A stretch of DNA of 64,000 nucleotides from Lacimicrobium alkaliphilum (GTDB lineage: Bacteria > Pseudomonadota > Gammaproteobacteria > Enterobacterales > Alteromonadaceae). The notes under the pieces were generated by a model that had not been told where the DNA came from, made no database searches, and worked only from the letters and a program-made list of their open reading frames with translations. The stretch is taken from contig NZ_CP013650.1 in assembly GCF_001466725.1 (NCBI RefSeq), positions 4,314,836 to 4,378,835 of the forward strand. Direction: 5' to 3'. Positions 25,856 through 35,501 of this stretch are shown here, one piece after another. The position numbers were made by a program, and so were the translations under genes. Numbering within the stretch: the first letter of the stretch is position 1; every line of letters begins with the position of its first letter.

Positions 25856-27727
25856 TTAGCCCCACAGGCGAAGTGGTAACAGCCCCCAAACAGCAAGCAC
25901 CAAACACCACTGGAGTACGCCGAGCATTGCCAGCGCGTCGCACAGTGTTTTCCCCTCTATCTTTTGCCGGCTAAATGAACGCCACAATCCGAACATCATC
26001 GCTAGTGGCAGCATGCCTGTCACTACTGTCAGCAATGCGCTTGCCGGCGTCAGATCACCAAGTTGCAGAAAAGACTGGCTAAAAAATAGTGGTATTGGCA
26101 GCAACAGCGCGACCGATGAGATAAATGGCGCGTAAAGCGCAGAAGAAGGCTTTAGCCTGCGACGCAGCATGCAAACCACCCCGGAGATAAGCAGCCATAT
26201 CAGCCCAAGCACACCCGCCACCAGGCTTCCCCAAAGGGGCACCATGCGCCATAGACTGGTCTGCTCGTAGCTACGGAAACCATCGCTGATAATTCGCTTT
26301 CCATCGTCCGAAACAATCAGCGCGTGCGATGCGTGTGTTCTGTCTTCGGCGCGAAAAAGCGGCCCACCTACTGGTGCCAACGCTCTGCTTTTACTCTGAA
26401 AGGGTTTCAGGTGCAGGTATTGGCCATCCCACCCGACAGTAGCAAAGTGCAATAGCAGATCCACATAAGCGAAGCTTTCGATGCGGCTAGGCGCCAACAC
26501 GTAGATGCCCTGCCAGTCGATGAGGTTCTCCAAAGGGGGAGCTGCCGGCATCGTAGGCTCGGTTTGAATACCGAGTTGATCAATCAGCAGAGCATCAAAC
26601 TCTTTGTAGTCCGCCGTTTCGACATCGGCATTAAAGGCAACAAAAAATGCTTTCTGCTCTTCAGGGAACAGACAAAAATTGGTTTTAAAGCCGGCCGTAG
26701 AGCCGCTATGACAGTTGCCGATGACACCGTGTCGGTCACGGCTGTTCAATCCAAGTCCATATCCCGCATCAACCAGCCCTGCCAAGGCCGCTTCGGTGGT
26801 GGTCGGCTTTCCCATGGCGCTGAGCAAATCAGCAGAGATAAAGGTCTTGCCATCAATCTCGCCATTGCTCATCAGAAAGTGTGCGAACAGCGCCATGTCT
26901 GCTGCTGTGGTGGTAAACTGACCTGCGGGACGAAGATACAGCGGCAGAGTTGGCTGAGTCACCCCATCCTCAAAGTGCCCCATTGCCAGCGCTTTATCTG
27001 CATGAGGCCCTTGCTGGGAGACAAACCTAAAGGTACTCATATGCATACCCAGCGGATGCAGCAAGTGTTTATCAAGATAGTGCTCGTAGCGCTCGCCAGT
27101 AACCTGCTCGATAACCATGCCAACCAGGGTGTAGCCAAGGTTGGAGTAGGAAATACGGCTGCCCGGCCGACTACGGATCTGTAGAGGCTCTGGTTGAATA
27201 CTGCTGTGTAGTGGTGCATCCGGTTTGGCGTTGACAGTGAAAATGTGCCAGAGACGGGCATCATCCAGCCCCGATGTATGATCAAGTAGATGACGCACTA
27301 GCACCGGATGGCTTGACTGCCAACGATTATCAAAGATGATATCAGGCAGGAGGCTGGCAACAGGGGTGTCGAGGGTCAGTTTGCCCTCTGTAACTAATCT
27401 CAGAACGCCAGTTGCTATTAATGTTTTCACTATCGAGGCAGTCTGAACTTTGCTATCAGAGGTAAGTGGTTTTTGGTTGCGAGCATTGGTAAGGCCCGCT
27501 GCATCGGTGGCAATTCCTTCGGGGCCTACGGTTGCCCAAACGGCGCCTGTCAGCCCCTGATGTTCTAACGACTTTGCGATCTCCATACGAAGCTCGTTAC
27601 TGCCCCCGGTTTCACCGGCACCAGACAACGCGCTGAACAGCCCCATCCACACCGCAGTCGTTATTAATATCCATTTAAAAAGTGGATTCATTCTGTACCC
27701 ATCTGTTACTTGCCTGCCCTTTTTCAT
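25856..27727 (-). CDS. Serine hydrolase (class C beta-lactamase/CubicO fold) with C-terminal membrane domain
   Basis: A 623-residue protein. An uncleaved or signal anchor lies at residues 15-32, followed by a periplasmic penicillin-binding-like domain with SxxK (S98-K101), YxN (Y194-N196) and a HSG motif. After about residue 510, four hydrophobic segments form a C-terminal membrane domain. Such proteins act on D-amino-acid peptides or esters rather than antibiotics in most cases; substrate unknown. The start overlaps the upstream propeller gene (ATGA at 27724-27727), so the two are translationally coupled and may act together. Confidence 0.85.
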   Translation of the reverse strand: MKKGRQVTDGYRMNPLFKWILITTAVWMGLFSALSGAGETGGSNELRMEIAKSLEHQGLTGAVWATVGPEGIATDAAGLTNARNQKPLTSDSKVQTASIVKTLIATGVLRLVTEGKLTLDTPVASLLPDIIFDNRWQSSHPVLVRHLLDHTSGLDDARLWHIFTVNAKPDAPLHSSIQPEPLQIRSRPGSRISYSNLGYTLVGMVIEQVTGERYEHYLDKHLLHPLGMHMSTFRFVSQQGPHADKALAMGHFEDGVTQPTLPLYLRPAGQFTTTAADMALFAHFLMSNGEIDGKTFISADLLSAMGKPTTTEAALAGLVDAGYGLGLNSRDRHGVIGNCHSGSTAGFKTNFCLFPEEQKAFFVAFNADVETADYKEFDALLIDQLGIQTEPTMPAAPPLENLIDWQGIYVLAPSRIESFAYVDLLLHFATVGWDGQYLHLKPFQSKSRALAPVGGPLFRAEDRTHASHALIVSDDGKRIISDGFRSYEQTSLWRMVPLWGSLVAGVLGLIWLLISGVVCMLRRRLKPSSALYAPFISSVALLLPIPLFFSQSFLQLGDLTPASALLTVVTGMLPLAMMFGLWRSFSRQKIEGKTLCDALAMLGVLQWCLVLAVWGLLPLRLWG

Positions 27728-28608
27728 TGTCTGGGCCTCAATGCCTCAATAATTTTTGCATCTACCCAGTAAATATCTCCTTCGGGCCCCTTGCCGTCTT
27801 TATTCGGGCGAGGTCTTCGATTAAAGAAAAGGTACTTACCATCTGGAGATACATAAGCACTTGCTTCTGTTCCATCGGTATTAATCTGGTTGCCGAGGTT
27901 CTTCGCACTGCCCCATTCACCATTTGGCTGGCGAAAGCTGATATAAAGATCCGTATCTCCATATCCATCTTCTTTTTCACTATCCCATATGATGTAAGAC
28001 TCATCCGGGGCGATAAATGGATGGGCAGTCCACTTGCCAGCGTTAATGTGCTCTGCCAGCAATCCTGGCGGTTGTCGTTGACCGTTTTGAACCTGAGAGA
28101 TCCTCAGCACATCATTGTTTTTGTAGTCATCAAATATGTAGCTGCCTAGGGCTGATGCTGACAGGCGCATAATGCCCCAGTCTTCGCGATCAAACATCGG
28201 GCCAAGGCTTTTTACCTCTGACCAGCCATCAGCGGTGCGTTCCCTGTATTTGTTACCCAAATGCAGGGTATTGCCATCTGGTGACAGTATAGGGCGGCCA
28301 ATTCTGGGCCCAACCACCGACTCCTGCCACCGGTTATTCTCTAGCGTGAAACGTATTAACCACCACTTTTCAGTGTCGACATCTTTTCTGGAGAAGTAGA
28401 ACTCGGTTAAATCGGGAGTAAAGGAACCGCTAAAATCGCGATGCCGGGTTGAAACATAGCCCGGGGCGAACTTTTTCGGTGTTAGTCCCGGCGGCACCTG
28501 CCCCAGATAAGGCCCCGCTAAGAAAGGCAAGCTTTGCTGATCTTTATTATCCACAGCCAGGAGAGACGTAGGCACTAAAAGCGCCATAGTTAAAAACAGA
28601 TATTTCAC
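27724..28608 (-). CDS. Periplasmic beta-propeller protein (WD40-like/PD40 repeats)
   Basis: A 294-residue protein with signal peptide MKYLFLTMALLVPTSLLA. It has repeated PD40-type motifs (SPDGNTLHLG, APDESYIIWDS, SPDGKYLFFNR), as in TolB and in many exported sensor or enzyme propellers. It probably folds as a six-bladed propeller. It is coupled by four-base overlap to the serine hydrolase downstream, which suggests a shared substrate or a scaffold for it. No catalytic motif seen. Confidence 0.8.
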   Translation of the reverse strand: MKYLFLTMALLVPTSLLAVDNKDQQSLPFLAGPYLGQVPPGLTPKKFAPGYVSTRHRDFSGSFTPDLTEFYFSRKDVDTEKWWLIRFTLENNRWQESVVGPRIGRPILSPDGNTLHLGNKYRERTADGWSEVKSLGPMFDREDWGIMRLSASALGSYIFDDYKNNDVLRISQVQNGQRQPPGLLAEHINAGKWTAHPFIAPDESYIIWDSEKEDGYGDTDLYISFRQPNGEWGSAKNLGNQINTDGTEASAYVSPDGKYLFFNRRPRPNKDGKGPEGDIYWVDAKIIEALRPRQ

Positions 28609-28645
28609 GAGTTACTCCATGAAAGTCATTCAATACAGGTTGTTT

Positions 28646-29041
28646 TTAGTTTGGGTGCTCGTCGAACTGCTGAGCGTTATCACCGATTTTCAACCAGCTT
28701 GGTTTGTCAGCAACAAACTCGTGGAATTTATTTTCGATCTCGATTTCACTATCAATGCAATTTGCATTGATTGGGAAAGTGTCTAATCCTGAGAGCACTT
28801 CTCCAAGTGCAGTTCCGCAGATTGAACAGAAGCAACGATGGTATTTATAGGGTGGCTGGGCTTTGAAGGTGGTAATGTTATTGTGGCCAGCAGTAATACT
28901 GAATGTATCTGAATTGACAAAGATTAGTGCCCCAGCCCCCATCTTGCGGCAACGGCTACAGTGACACATGCCCATCAAGCCGGGTTTTTCGCTCAGTTCG
29001 AATTGTATCGCTCCACAACAACAGCTTCCTTTGATCATCAT
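28646..29041 (-). CDS. GFA-family (CENP-V/GFA domain) zinc protein
   Basis: A 131-residue single-domain protein. Cysteines are arranged as C7-C-C9, C26-x-C28-xx-C31 and C70-x-C72-xx-C75, the two zinc sites of the glutathione-dependent formaldehyde-activating (GFA) fold. Most GFA homologues have no proven activity with formaldehyde; function here is open. Two adjacent ATG codons (29041 and 29038) could start it. Not obviously cotranscribed with its neighbours. Confidence 0.88.
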   Translation of the reverse strand: MMIKGSCCCGAIQFELSEKPGLMGMCHCSRCRKMGAGALIFVNSDTFSITAGHNNITTFKAQPPYKYHRCFCSICGTALGEVLSGLDTFPINANCIDSEIEIENKFHEFVADKPSWLKIGDNAQQFDEHPN

Positions 29042-29224
29042 TCACCTCTCAGATTTAACAGCGCTGGGTATATAGCTGAGGCGGTATTCTATAAGAGACG
29101 TTGTGAAAAGGATGTGAAATTGCCCATAACGCCTTAAATTTCATCAAGCTACCATCACTTGCTGGCGTCAGCTTGTGTCGGAGAGCTGAACGCAGCGGTG
29201 AAACTATTGGCAACAAGCCTGTGA

Positions 29225-32062
29225 TTATTGGACGGTAAATATTTTACTGAGCAAAAGCCTGCCGTTCACGGCATAAATATCCAGCCGGTACTGAGTGCCG
29301 GAATGAGCATCGTCGGGCATTTCAAGCAGGGTTTTCCACGGTTCTCTGTCGTTCCCGTAAACCAGATTCTGATAAACAATTTGCTCATCGGTGCTATCCG
29401 GGTCAATGCGTGTCCAGCGGTTAATTACGGCCAGATTCTGAAACCGGCTGCCATTGGCATCGTAGTCCACTAACATACCAAAAACGGTCCCTTCAGTATT
29501 AGGGATGAGAGTGGTAGTGTCGGCATGTTCGTGCTCTCTACTTCGTTGGTTAAACTCGAATACGCCCATGTCATCTTCGTCCACTTCGAATTCGAAGTGA
29601 TGGACATTATAGTTATCTCGCAGAATTTGTTTGAATTGCTCCAGTTCGTCAACTGAGTATTTGCCTTCGAGCAGCACTTCAGTGAGTAGTTCGTGGCGTA
29701 CTTCCCGAACCTGTTTATTTACCTTTCCGCCTGATGAGAGTTTCAGTTTGCTGACACAGTAAGAGACGTTACGCTCAATGGCTTCACCCAGGCAATGAGC
29801 TCGGGCCAGATACAGGTCTGCACGAAGGTCAAAATTTTGAATTTGCGCCAGCGTGAAGTAATCAAAAGAAACTTTCGGGTCATAATGGGGACTGTTTTTA
29901 TCAGCCAACAGTACACCTAATCGATAACTGGCTTCCTCATAGCCTGCATCAGAGGACTGCTTGTACAACTCGATTGCTTTGGCCAGGCTTTCGTTAACCA
30001 GAATCCCACGGTGGTAATAACTTCCTATATTGAACAGGGCTCGGGCATCACCCAGAGATGCTGCCTGTTCGTAATATTCCTTGGCCTTTATCCTGTTTTT
30101 TTCCAACAAATAGTTAAATGAAAACACATCGGCGATCAGCATGGCTTCCTGCTGATGTATGTCGTCAAAGGCAGGATCATCGATGTCCTCAAGACCGAGC
30201 TTTTCTCGGATAAAGTCATCTACATACGCATTGAGGTGCATGTCACCTCTCCAATTACCGTGCCCATACGCGACATTTCTGTAGATCAGGCTGGTGACAT
30301 CTTTGTTCAGTTTCTTTAATACATACTCGAACCGATGTGTATGCTCTATTGGCGCAAAATTATCTTTTTGGCCAGCAAAGAACAGGGCCGGGACTTTCAG
30401 CTTGTCGGCGGCATAGACCGGGGATGCTTGGGTGAGGCCGCTGTCGCTCACGCCCAGTGCAGTTTTCAGGGTTTTTTGCACCGCTTCCAGGCTGACAAAG
30501 TTGTTGGCGTTGAAGATCAGTGAAAGGTCATATATACCAAACTTACCGATAGTGCAGCCATAGAACTCGGGTTGTTCCATTGCTAACAAGACTGCCGCGT
30601 AGGCGCCAAAGCCCATACCCATGCTGCAGGCTTGCTGATAGCCATACTTATCACTAATTTGCGCCGTGATCTGTCCAACATCAGCCAATACAACTTGCTT
30701 ATAGGAATCCAGCGTTTGCTGCTGAAAGTCTTTACCCAGGCCACTGCTACCTCGCAGATTTACGCGTAATACTGCGTAACCGCGGTTGGCCAGGTATTGT
30801 GTATCCGGGTCATACTCATTCACCGCCTGGCTGCCAACAGGCCCGCCTTCAGGTACCACCAATAATACGCCGTTGTCACGAAATTTCGGGCGAGTAAGAA
30901 ACGCTTCAACGGTATGCCCTTTGTCATTGATAAAACTAAACGCCTCCATAGGAGCCAATGGCTTATCGGCCAGGGAAGGGTAAGCATGTGTGAGCAGGCG
31001 AGCAGTCATATACAGAGAGTCGAACAGATAATAAGTGCCCGGGTCGTCGGCATTAAAAGCCTTGACGATACTGATATCTCTATTCAGGTTAGAAGAAACA
31101 TAGACCACCTGCTTGTTGTCAAATGTCTGTCTTACCTCGTCATTGAAATCCTCTATAGCAGGATCAAAAAAATCTTCGGTTAATTTTCCATGTTTCCAAT
31201 AACTGACCGAATCAAGGGTGAGGGTTTCAGGGTCAACCCAGGCTGATTCAAGATCATAGATGGGGTGCTCGTAAAGCTTCGTTTTCAGAGTTTGAGTTTT
31301 CGCATCATATAAGTAGGCGGCGATGCGGTCAGTATGTTGATTGGTTAAAACTAAAAAGGTGTCATCCTGTAAATAGGCCTGGACGCTAAACGCATAGGCA
31401 TCATCATTGACAACCCTCAATAATCGCCAGGCCTTATCTGATGCTGGCCGATACCAGTGCTCGACTTTGTCCCCATCTTTGCTTGCAGCGAAAAGCATAT
31501 CGTTAGTGCTGTCGAAACTGTAATGCAGCGCCCCATCAAGCAGGCCTTCAACAGGTTTTCCCAGTGAGGCAACGCTGTTATTAATGATCGCAGATACGCC
31601 GACCTGATAGACAATCAATTCATCACTATCATTGCCCTGTACAAACAAAACCTGATTATTTCGAAGTGGCTGAAAGTCGAGGATATACCCGTATTGCTTG
31701 GTATGCTCAAACACAAGTTTTATTTTCTGATCTTCAATATCCAGATTAACCACGCCATAGTGCTGACCGGATTTATCCTGGTATTCAATGAATAGCGAAT
31801 CGTTGTCAATCCATTCATAATTGTGCAGTTTGGCACCCTCTGAAAACGATAATTTGCTTTCCAGTTCAATGTCACTGGTAAAAGAGATGATTAGACTCTG
31901 CTCGCCTGACTGTTGGCGAAAAGCTGCAAAAAATGAGGCGTTTGGATTGAGCTTAAAAGAATAATAAGTCGGCGACTGAAACAGATCGTTTGGGCTGATA
32001 GGGGTTGCCTGTAACGTCGAAATCGGTAGCAAAACCAGAAACAGAAAATGTAAGACTCGCAT
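29225..32062 (-). CDS. S9 prolyl-oligopeptidase-like alpha/beta hydrolase with Sel1 repeats; catalytic serine replaced
   Basis: A 945-residue exported protein (signal peptide MRVLHFLFLVLLPISTLQA). Residues 25-370 form a beta-propeller-like N-terminal part, 375-620 an S9-type alpha/beta hydrolase domain, about 640-760 contain Sel1/TPR-like repeats (ALFNIGSYYHRG, ASYRLGVLLADK), and the rest is a C-terminal domain I do not recognise. The nucleophile elbow reads G482-M-G484-F-G486, where S9 enzymes have G-x-S-x-G: glycine replaces serine. Asp and His of the triad remain (D567, H601). The gene is two bases from the lipoprotein gene upstream. Confidence 0.85.
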   Translation of the reverse strand: MRVLHFLFLVLLPISTLQATPISPNDLFQSPTYYSFKLNPNASFFAAFRQQSGEQSLIISFTSDIELESKLSFSEGAKLHNYEWIDNDSLFIEYQDKSGQHYGVVNLDIEDQKIKLVFEHTKQYGYILDFQPLRNNQVLFVQGNDSDELIVYQVGVSAIINNSVASLGKPVEGLLDGALHYSFDSTNDMLFAASKDGDKVEHWYRPASDKAWRLLRVVNDDAYAFSVQAYLQDDTFLVLTNQHTDRIAAYLYDAKTQTLKTKLYEHPIYDLESAWVDPETLTLDSVSYWKHGKLTEDFFDPAIEDFNDEVRQTFDNKQVVYVSSNLNRDISIVKAFNADDPGTYYLFDSLYMTARLLTHAYPSLADKPLAPMEAFSFINDKGHTVEAFLTRPKFRDNGVLLVVPEGGPVGSQAVNEYDPDTQYLANRGYAVLRVNLRGSSGLGKDFQQQTLDSYKQVVLADVGQITAQISDKYGYQQACSMGMGFGAYAAVLLAMEQPEFYGCTIGKFGIYDLSLIFNANNFVSLEAVQKTLKTALGVSDSGLTQASPVYAADKLKVPALFFAGQKDNFAPIEHTHRFEYVLKKLNKDVTSLIYRNVAYGHGNWRGDMHLNAYVDDFIREKLGLEDIDDPAFDDIHQQEAMLIADVFSFNYLLEKNRIKAKEYYEQAASLGDARALFNIGSYYHRGILVNESLAKAIELYKQSSDAGYEEASYRLGVLLADKNSPHYDPKVSFDYFTLAQIQNFDLRADLYLARAHCLGEAIERNVSYCVSKLKLSSGGKVNKQVREVRHELLTEVLLEGKYSVDELEQFKQILRDNYNVHHFEFEVDEDDMGVFEFNQRSREHEHADTTTLIPNTEGTVFGMLVDYDANGSRFQNLAVINRWTRIDPDSTDEQIVYQNLVYGNDREPWKTLLEMPDDAHSGTQYRLDIYAVNGRLLLSKIFTVQ

Positions 32063-32064
32063 GG

Positions 32065-32613
32065 CTATTTTTCCTGCTGTTGTGCAAAGGACGTGCTGTT
32101 CACATAATCCAGAAATCCATCTTCACCTGGCCCTCGATAGCTGATGGTGTTGTGTGCGAGGATGTTGGGAAAGTGCTCTTGCATAAACTCCAGCGCATAA
32201 GAGGAGCGGTTGACCAGTTTCAATCCATTTCTTTTAATGCGAAAACCAGATGTGAAAATTTCCAGTTCACCCACGTAGCTTACTTTTCCTGCATCGACTG
32301 AAAATTGCCAATAGTCGCTATTTAAATCGTATTGATACCAACTGCTAAACCTGATTTGCTCTATTTCATAGTGCCCGGCTGGAACTTCTATCAGCAGGTA
32401 GCGGCTGCCGCGGCGTAAGTCAGCAGCGGAGAATTCCAGGGTGCGCTCGCCACTGATACGGAGCTTTTCTAAACTCTCTGTTGTGGCAATGGCCATTAAT
32501 AAATAGCCCCTGTCAGCCTCAAGATCTTTACCGACATCAGATTTGATGCTGGAGACGGTTTGCGCACAACTGCTAAGTGCAGCACAAACTGCAATAATTA
32601 GGAAAGCTCTCAT
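32065..32613 (-). CDS. Lipoprotein, partner of the S9-like protein
   Basis: A 182-residue protein with lipobox LSSC (C16) after a short signal peptide, so probably anchored in the outer or inner membrane. The mature part is beta-rich (RYLLIEVPAGHYEIEQIRF) and resembles DUF2846-like lipoproteins in pattern, but I cannot assign a family. It lies two bases upstream of the S9-like gene in the same direction, and the two almost certainly form one operon. Confidence 0.75.
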   Translation of the reverse strand: MRAFLIIAVCAALSSCAQTVSSIKSDVGKDLEADRGYLLMAIATTESLEKLRISGERTLEFSAADLRRGSRYLLIEVPAGHYEIEQIRFSSWYQYDLNSDYWQFSVDAGKVSYVGELEIFTSGFRIKRNGLKLVNRSSYALEFMQEHFPNILAHNTISYRGPGEDGFLDYVNSTSFAQQQEK

Positions 32614-32862
32614 TCAACGTCCTGTAGTGGGGTAGGAATCCATTAATGTCAAGAAAATACCATTAGTTCAGGATGTTAGTCAAAACACTTAAGGAATGAG
32701 AGGGCCGTTTAATAGACTTCGGGACCCGGCCATGGATTTTGTTTCAGAGTGAAGGAAAAGTAACCTGGCCATATCATTACAGCCAAAAGAAAAACACCGC
32801 GCATGTGTGCACTCTGCCTTACCAGGCTGGTTAAGGGGTACAGAACATGTTAGAAAAACATA

Positions 32863-33227
32863 ATGCAGAAACACGGCGTTTCGCCGCAAATTAATCTGTT
32901 ATTTGTGAGGGAGTATCGCCGCGTATATGGAAACCAAATCACATTAGTCTGTTGGGGACTTGCTGTACTGGCTGTAATTGCGATTTTTTCTGGCCGTTCG
33001 CTTTGCATATATCCATGTTTATGTTTGATGCACCGGGAGCGACTGAAAAAGCTGTAAATTGGTTGGCGGTTGTATTACTTCTCACTTATCCAGCAACCAT
33101 TTATATTGGTGTTGGCATCACTAAAAGTGCTCACGAGAACAATAGAACATTGCACTCATTAGTTGGGCTTGCTGTCAGTTACAGCAACTTTGCGGTCCTG
33201 TTTATATTGCTCAAGTGGTTTATCTGA
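32863..33227 (+). pseudogene. Small membrane protein gene, frameshifted
   Basis: Two overlapping plus-strand frames look like one broken gene. The frame from 32863 reads through ITLVCWGLAVLAVIAIFSGR, then turns into non-membrane residues and stops at 33057. The frame that continues from near 33000 (FALHISMFMFDAPGATEK, NWLAVVLLLTYPATIY..., VLFILLKWFI) is hydrophobic to its stop at 33227. A single base deletion around 32993-33000 would join them into a protein of about 121 residues with three membrane helices. The 5' start is uncertain. Confidence 0.5.
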
Positions 33228-33342
33228 ATTTACTAATTACGTATAGCAAGGCTACGCATGTCGGCCAAAACTCAACGCAGAAGTATGGGTTTAATCAACC
33301 TCAAAAATAGACCGCGTCAGATATGGCTGAACGTTGTTCTTT

Positions 33343-34674
33343 CTAGCCTTTGGGTAAAAAGTCCGTCAACAGCAAGGCAATGCCCAGGAACGACATAAAG
33401 CCGGCAATATCCGTAACAGTGGTCAGCACAATAGATGACGACTGGGCCGGATCCATCCCCAGCCGTTTTAGCCCCATAGGTACCAGCGCACCGGCGCTGC
33501 AGGCAATGACCAGGGAGCTGACCATCGCCAATGCAATGACCAGGGCCAGTCCGGCCGATTGACTCCAGAAATACACGCCGACAGCGCAGGTCAGTGCAAT
33601 GATGACGCCGTTGAGAAATCCGGCACGCATTTCCTTAAACAACACTCTGGACCACTGCCTTGTGGTGATTTCGCGCAAGGTTAAACCCCGCATGGTCACG
33701 GCCAGCGCCTGGGCACCGGCATTTCCGGACTGGCCAGCGGCAACGGGTAACAGAATCGCCAGTGCCGTGACTTCTGCAATCAGATTTTCAAACATGCCAA
33801 CCACGGCCGCTGCCGCGAAGGCGGTGAGCAGATTAATCTGCAGCCAGGGCAGCCTTCTGGTAACTGCAAACCAGCTGCTGGATAAGGCCTTTTCTTCCTT
33901 GCTTACCCCAACCATGGTTTGCATATCAGTGGCCAGATCTTCCTTGGTAGACTGATACACATCGGAGTAACCAATTTGCCCTACCAGCAGGCCCTGCGCG
34001 TCCAGCACCGGTATAGTGTTGCTGTGCTGTCCCTCGAAGGTTTCGATCACCGTATCCTTGTGATCAAGCACACTGAGTGTGGCTTTAACAGGCGTAGCAA
34101 TACTGCTGAGTAAAGCATTGGAAGGGCTGGTGACCAGATCGGTAATTTGTACCTGGCCGGTCAATTGCTGTGAAGCGTCCAGCAAAAACAGGGTATCCGG
34201 GCAGGTTTGTTTGCTGCGGCGTAGTCGCGCCAGCGCATCAGATGCACTGGTGTCAGCAGAAAAAGCCTGTACATTGGTTGTCATCATCAGTGCCGCACAA
34301 TCCTGCGGATAACTCAACAGCGTGCGGTATTCCCTTACCAGGGCGCTGTTGTTGGTTTCCTGTAGTGCAAATAAGGCCTCTCGCCTTTCAGGTGACAGAC
34401 GGCTGAGCAAGCTGATCGCCAGATGGCTGTCGAGAAATCCGATCAGACGGGCCGCAAAATCATCATCAAAGTGAGCAAAACAGGCGTCAGAGCACCCTGG
34501 AGGCAGGTGTTTCCAGAGTCCTGCCACCAGATGCATGGGTTGTTGCTGTAATAATTCGGCAGCCTGGCTGGCCGGCATCATTTCCAGATAGCGGGCACTT
34601 CTGGTTGGATAGTTTGCCAGAAAAACCTGATTCAGCTGTGTCGCCGTATCATCGAGGTGACCAAGAGATTGCAT
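33343..34674 (-). CDS. mgtE: MgtE-family magnesium transporter
   Basis: A 443-residue protein with an N-terminal MgtE-N domain (helical, about 20-125), two CBS domains (about 125-245) and five membrane helices from about 275. Conserved membrane motifs are GQSGNAGAQALAVTMRG and TTVTDIAGF, the latter carrying the pore aspartate. It would import Mg2+ down its gradient, gated by Mg2+ at the CBS domains. I chose ATG 34674 because AAGGAG lies eight bases upstream. A longer in-frame start overlaps the gene before it. Confidence 0.92.
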   Translation of the reverse strand: MQSLGHLDDTATQLNQVFLANYPTRSARYLEMMPASQAAELLQQQPMHLVAGLWKHLPPGCSDACFAHFDDDFAARLIGFLDSHLAISLLSRLSPERREALFALQETNNSALVREYRTLLSYPQDCAALMMTTNVQAFSADTSASDALARLRRSKQTCPDTLFLLDASQQLTGQVQITDLVTSPSNALLSSIATPVKATLSVLDHKDTVIETFEGQHSNTIPVLDAQGLLVGQIGYSDVYQSTKEDLATDMQTMVGVSKEEKALSSSWFAVTRRLPWLQINLLTAFAAAAVVGMFENLIAEVTALAILLPVAAGQSGNAGAQALAVTMRGLTLREITTRQWSRVLFKEMRAGFLNGVIIALTCAVGVYFWSQSAGLALVIALAMVSSLVIACSAGALVPMGLKRLGMDPAQSSSIVLTTVTDIAGFMSFLGIALLLTDFLPKG

Positions 34675-34687
34675 GAGTCGCGTCTCC

Positions 34688-35500
34688 TTACCCTTTTGTT
34701 TGAGGGCTGAACAGTTCCAGTAGTGTGCTGATTGAGGCACCATAGGCATTGAGGATTTCATGGGGTAATGCCTGCTGCCTTCGCGCGCCTTTTTTGTTCA
34801 GAACATGGCGTATCTGGTGGTGATGAATCACTCCTATCAGCTCATTGTCATAATTGACCACCGGCATGCTGTCGCGGTGCCACCAGTCATCCAGACTGAT
34901 TGCCGAGCGCAATTCGGTAAAGCCGTTAAGGCCAGCACAACGTTCTTCGATAAGGTGGGAAACCAGTGTCGACTCAGAGGCATGCAGTAATTTGTAGATA
35001 CTCACCGGCCCGATAAGCTGACGCTGTTGATTGACTACAAAACAATGTTGCAGGTTCGCCGCCGTACTTTTTCTGAGGCGTAATACCGCATCCTGAACCC
35101 GCATGGTGTCGGTCAGCATCAGCAGATCGGTTTCTAACCAGGCACCAACCGTATAATCAGGGTAACCCAACAGTCGCTGACAAGCCGATTTCTTTCTTGG
35201 CGTCATCAGCGTGAAGCATTGGGCGCGCTTCTGATCATCAATATGCCGCAATATAGTGGCAATATCGGCACTTTTAAGCTCAAAAAACAATCTTGAAACT
35301 TGTTCGTCAGACATCAGGGATAAGATACCTGAGGCATGATCCGGCATCATTGCTGCAAGAGTGCTGGCTGCTACTTCCGCCGGGGCCTGAGACAACAAGT
35401 CTGTTACTTTCTGCGGCGATTCCCGTTCCAGTTGTCGTGCAGCAGCCTGAGGTTGCTCCTTAAGAAAATGCAATGCCAGGCTGAGATTCGCGGTAGTCAT
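34688..35500 (-). CDS. Soluble MgtE-N/CBS-domain protein
   Basis: A 270-residue protein equal to the cytosolic half of MgtE (MgtE-N helices about 5-110 and two CBS motifs about 115-235) with no membrane segment. It starts at ATG 35500, behind GGGGAG, one base after the stop of the channel gene (TAATATG), and ends 13 bp before the full-length mgtE. It could be a Mg2+ sensor or regulatory partner of the transporter or of the adjacent channel. The longer in-frame start would overlap the upstream gene and is rejected. Confidence 0.82.
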   Translation of the reverse strand: MTTANLSLALHFLKEQPQAAARQLERESPQKVTDLLSQAPAEVAASTLAAMMPDHASGILSLMSDEQVSRLFFELKSADIATILRHIDDQKRAQCFTLMTPRKKSACQRLLGYPDYTVGAWLETDLLMLTDTMRVQDAVLRLRKSTAANLQHCFVVNQQRQLIGPVSIYKLLHASESTLVSHLIEERCAGLNGFTELRSAISLDDWWHRDSMPVVNYDNELIGVIHHHQIRHVLNKKGARRQQALPHEILNAYGASISTLLELFSPQTKG

Positions 35501-35501
35501 A

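Noticed and set aside
25711..25896. 61-codon minus-strand frame at the end of the serine hydrolase
   Set aside because: Overlaps the hydrolase's coding end in another frame; kept only as a possible remnant, not called as a gene.
26564..27184. 206-codon frame antisense to the serine hydrolase
   Set aside because: Entirely within a well-supported gene with catalytic motifs on the other strand.
32689..32889. 66-codon minus-strand frame with cysteines
   Set aside because: No ribosome-binding site, no family and it overlaps the start of the broken membrane gene.
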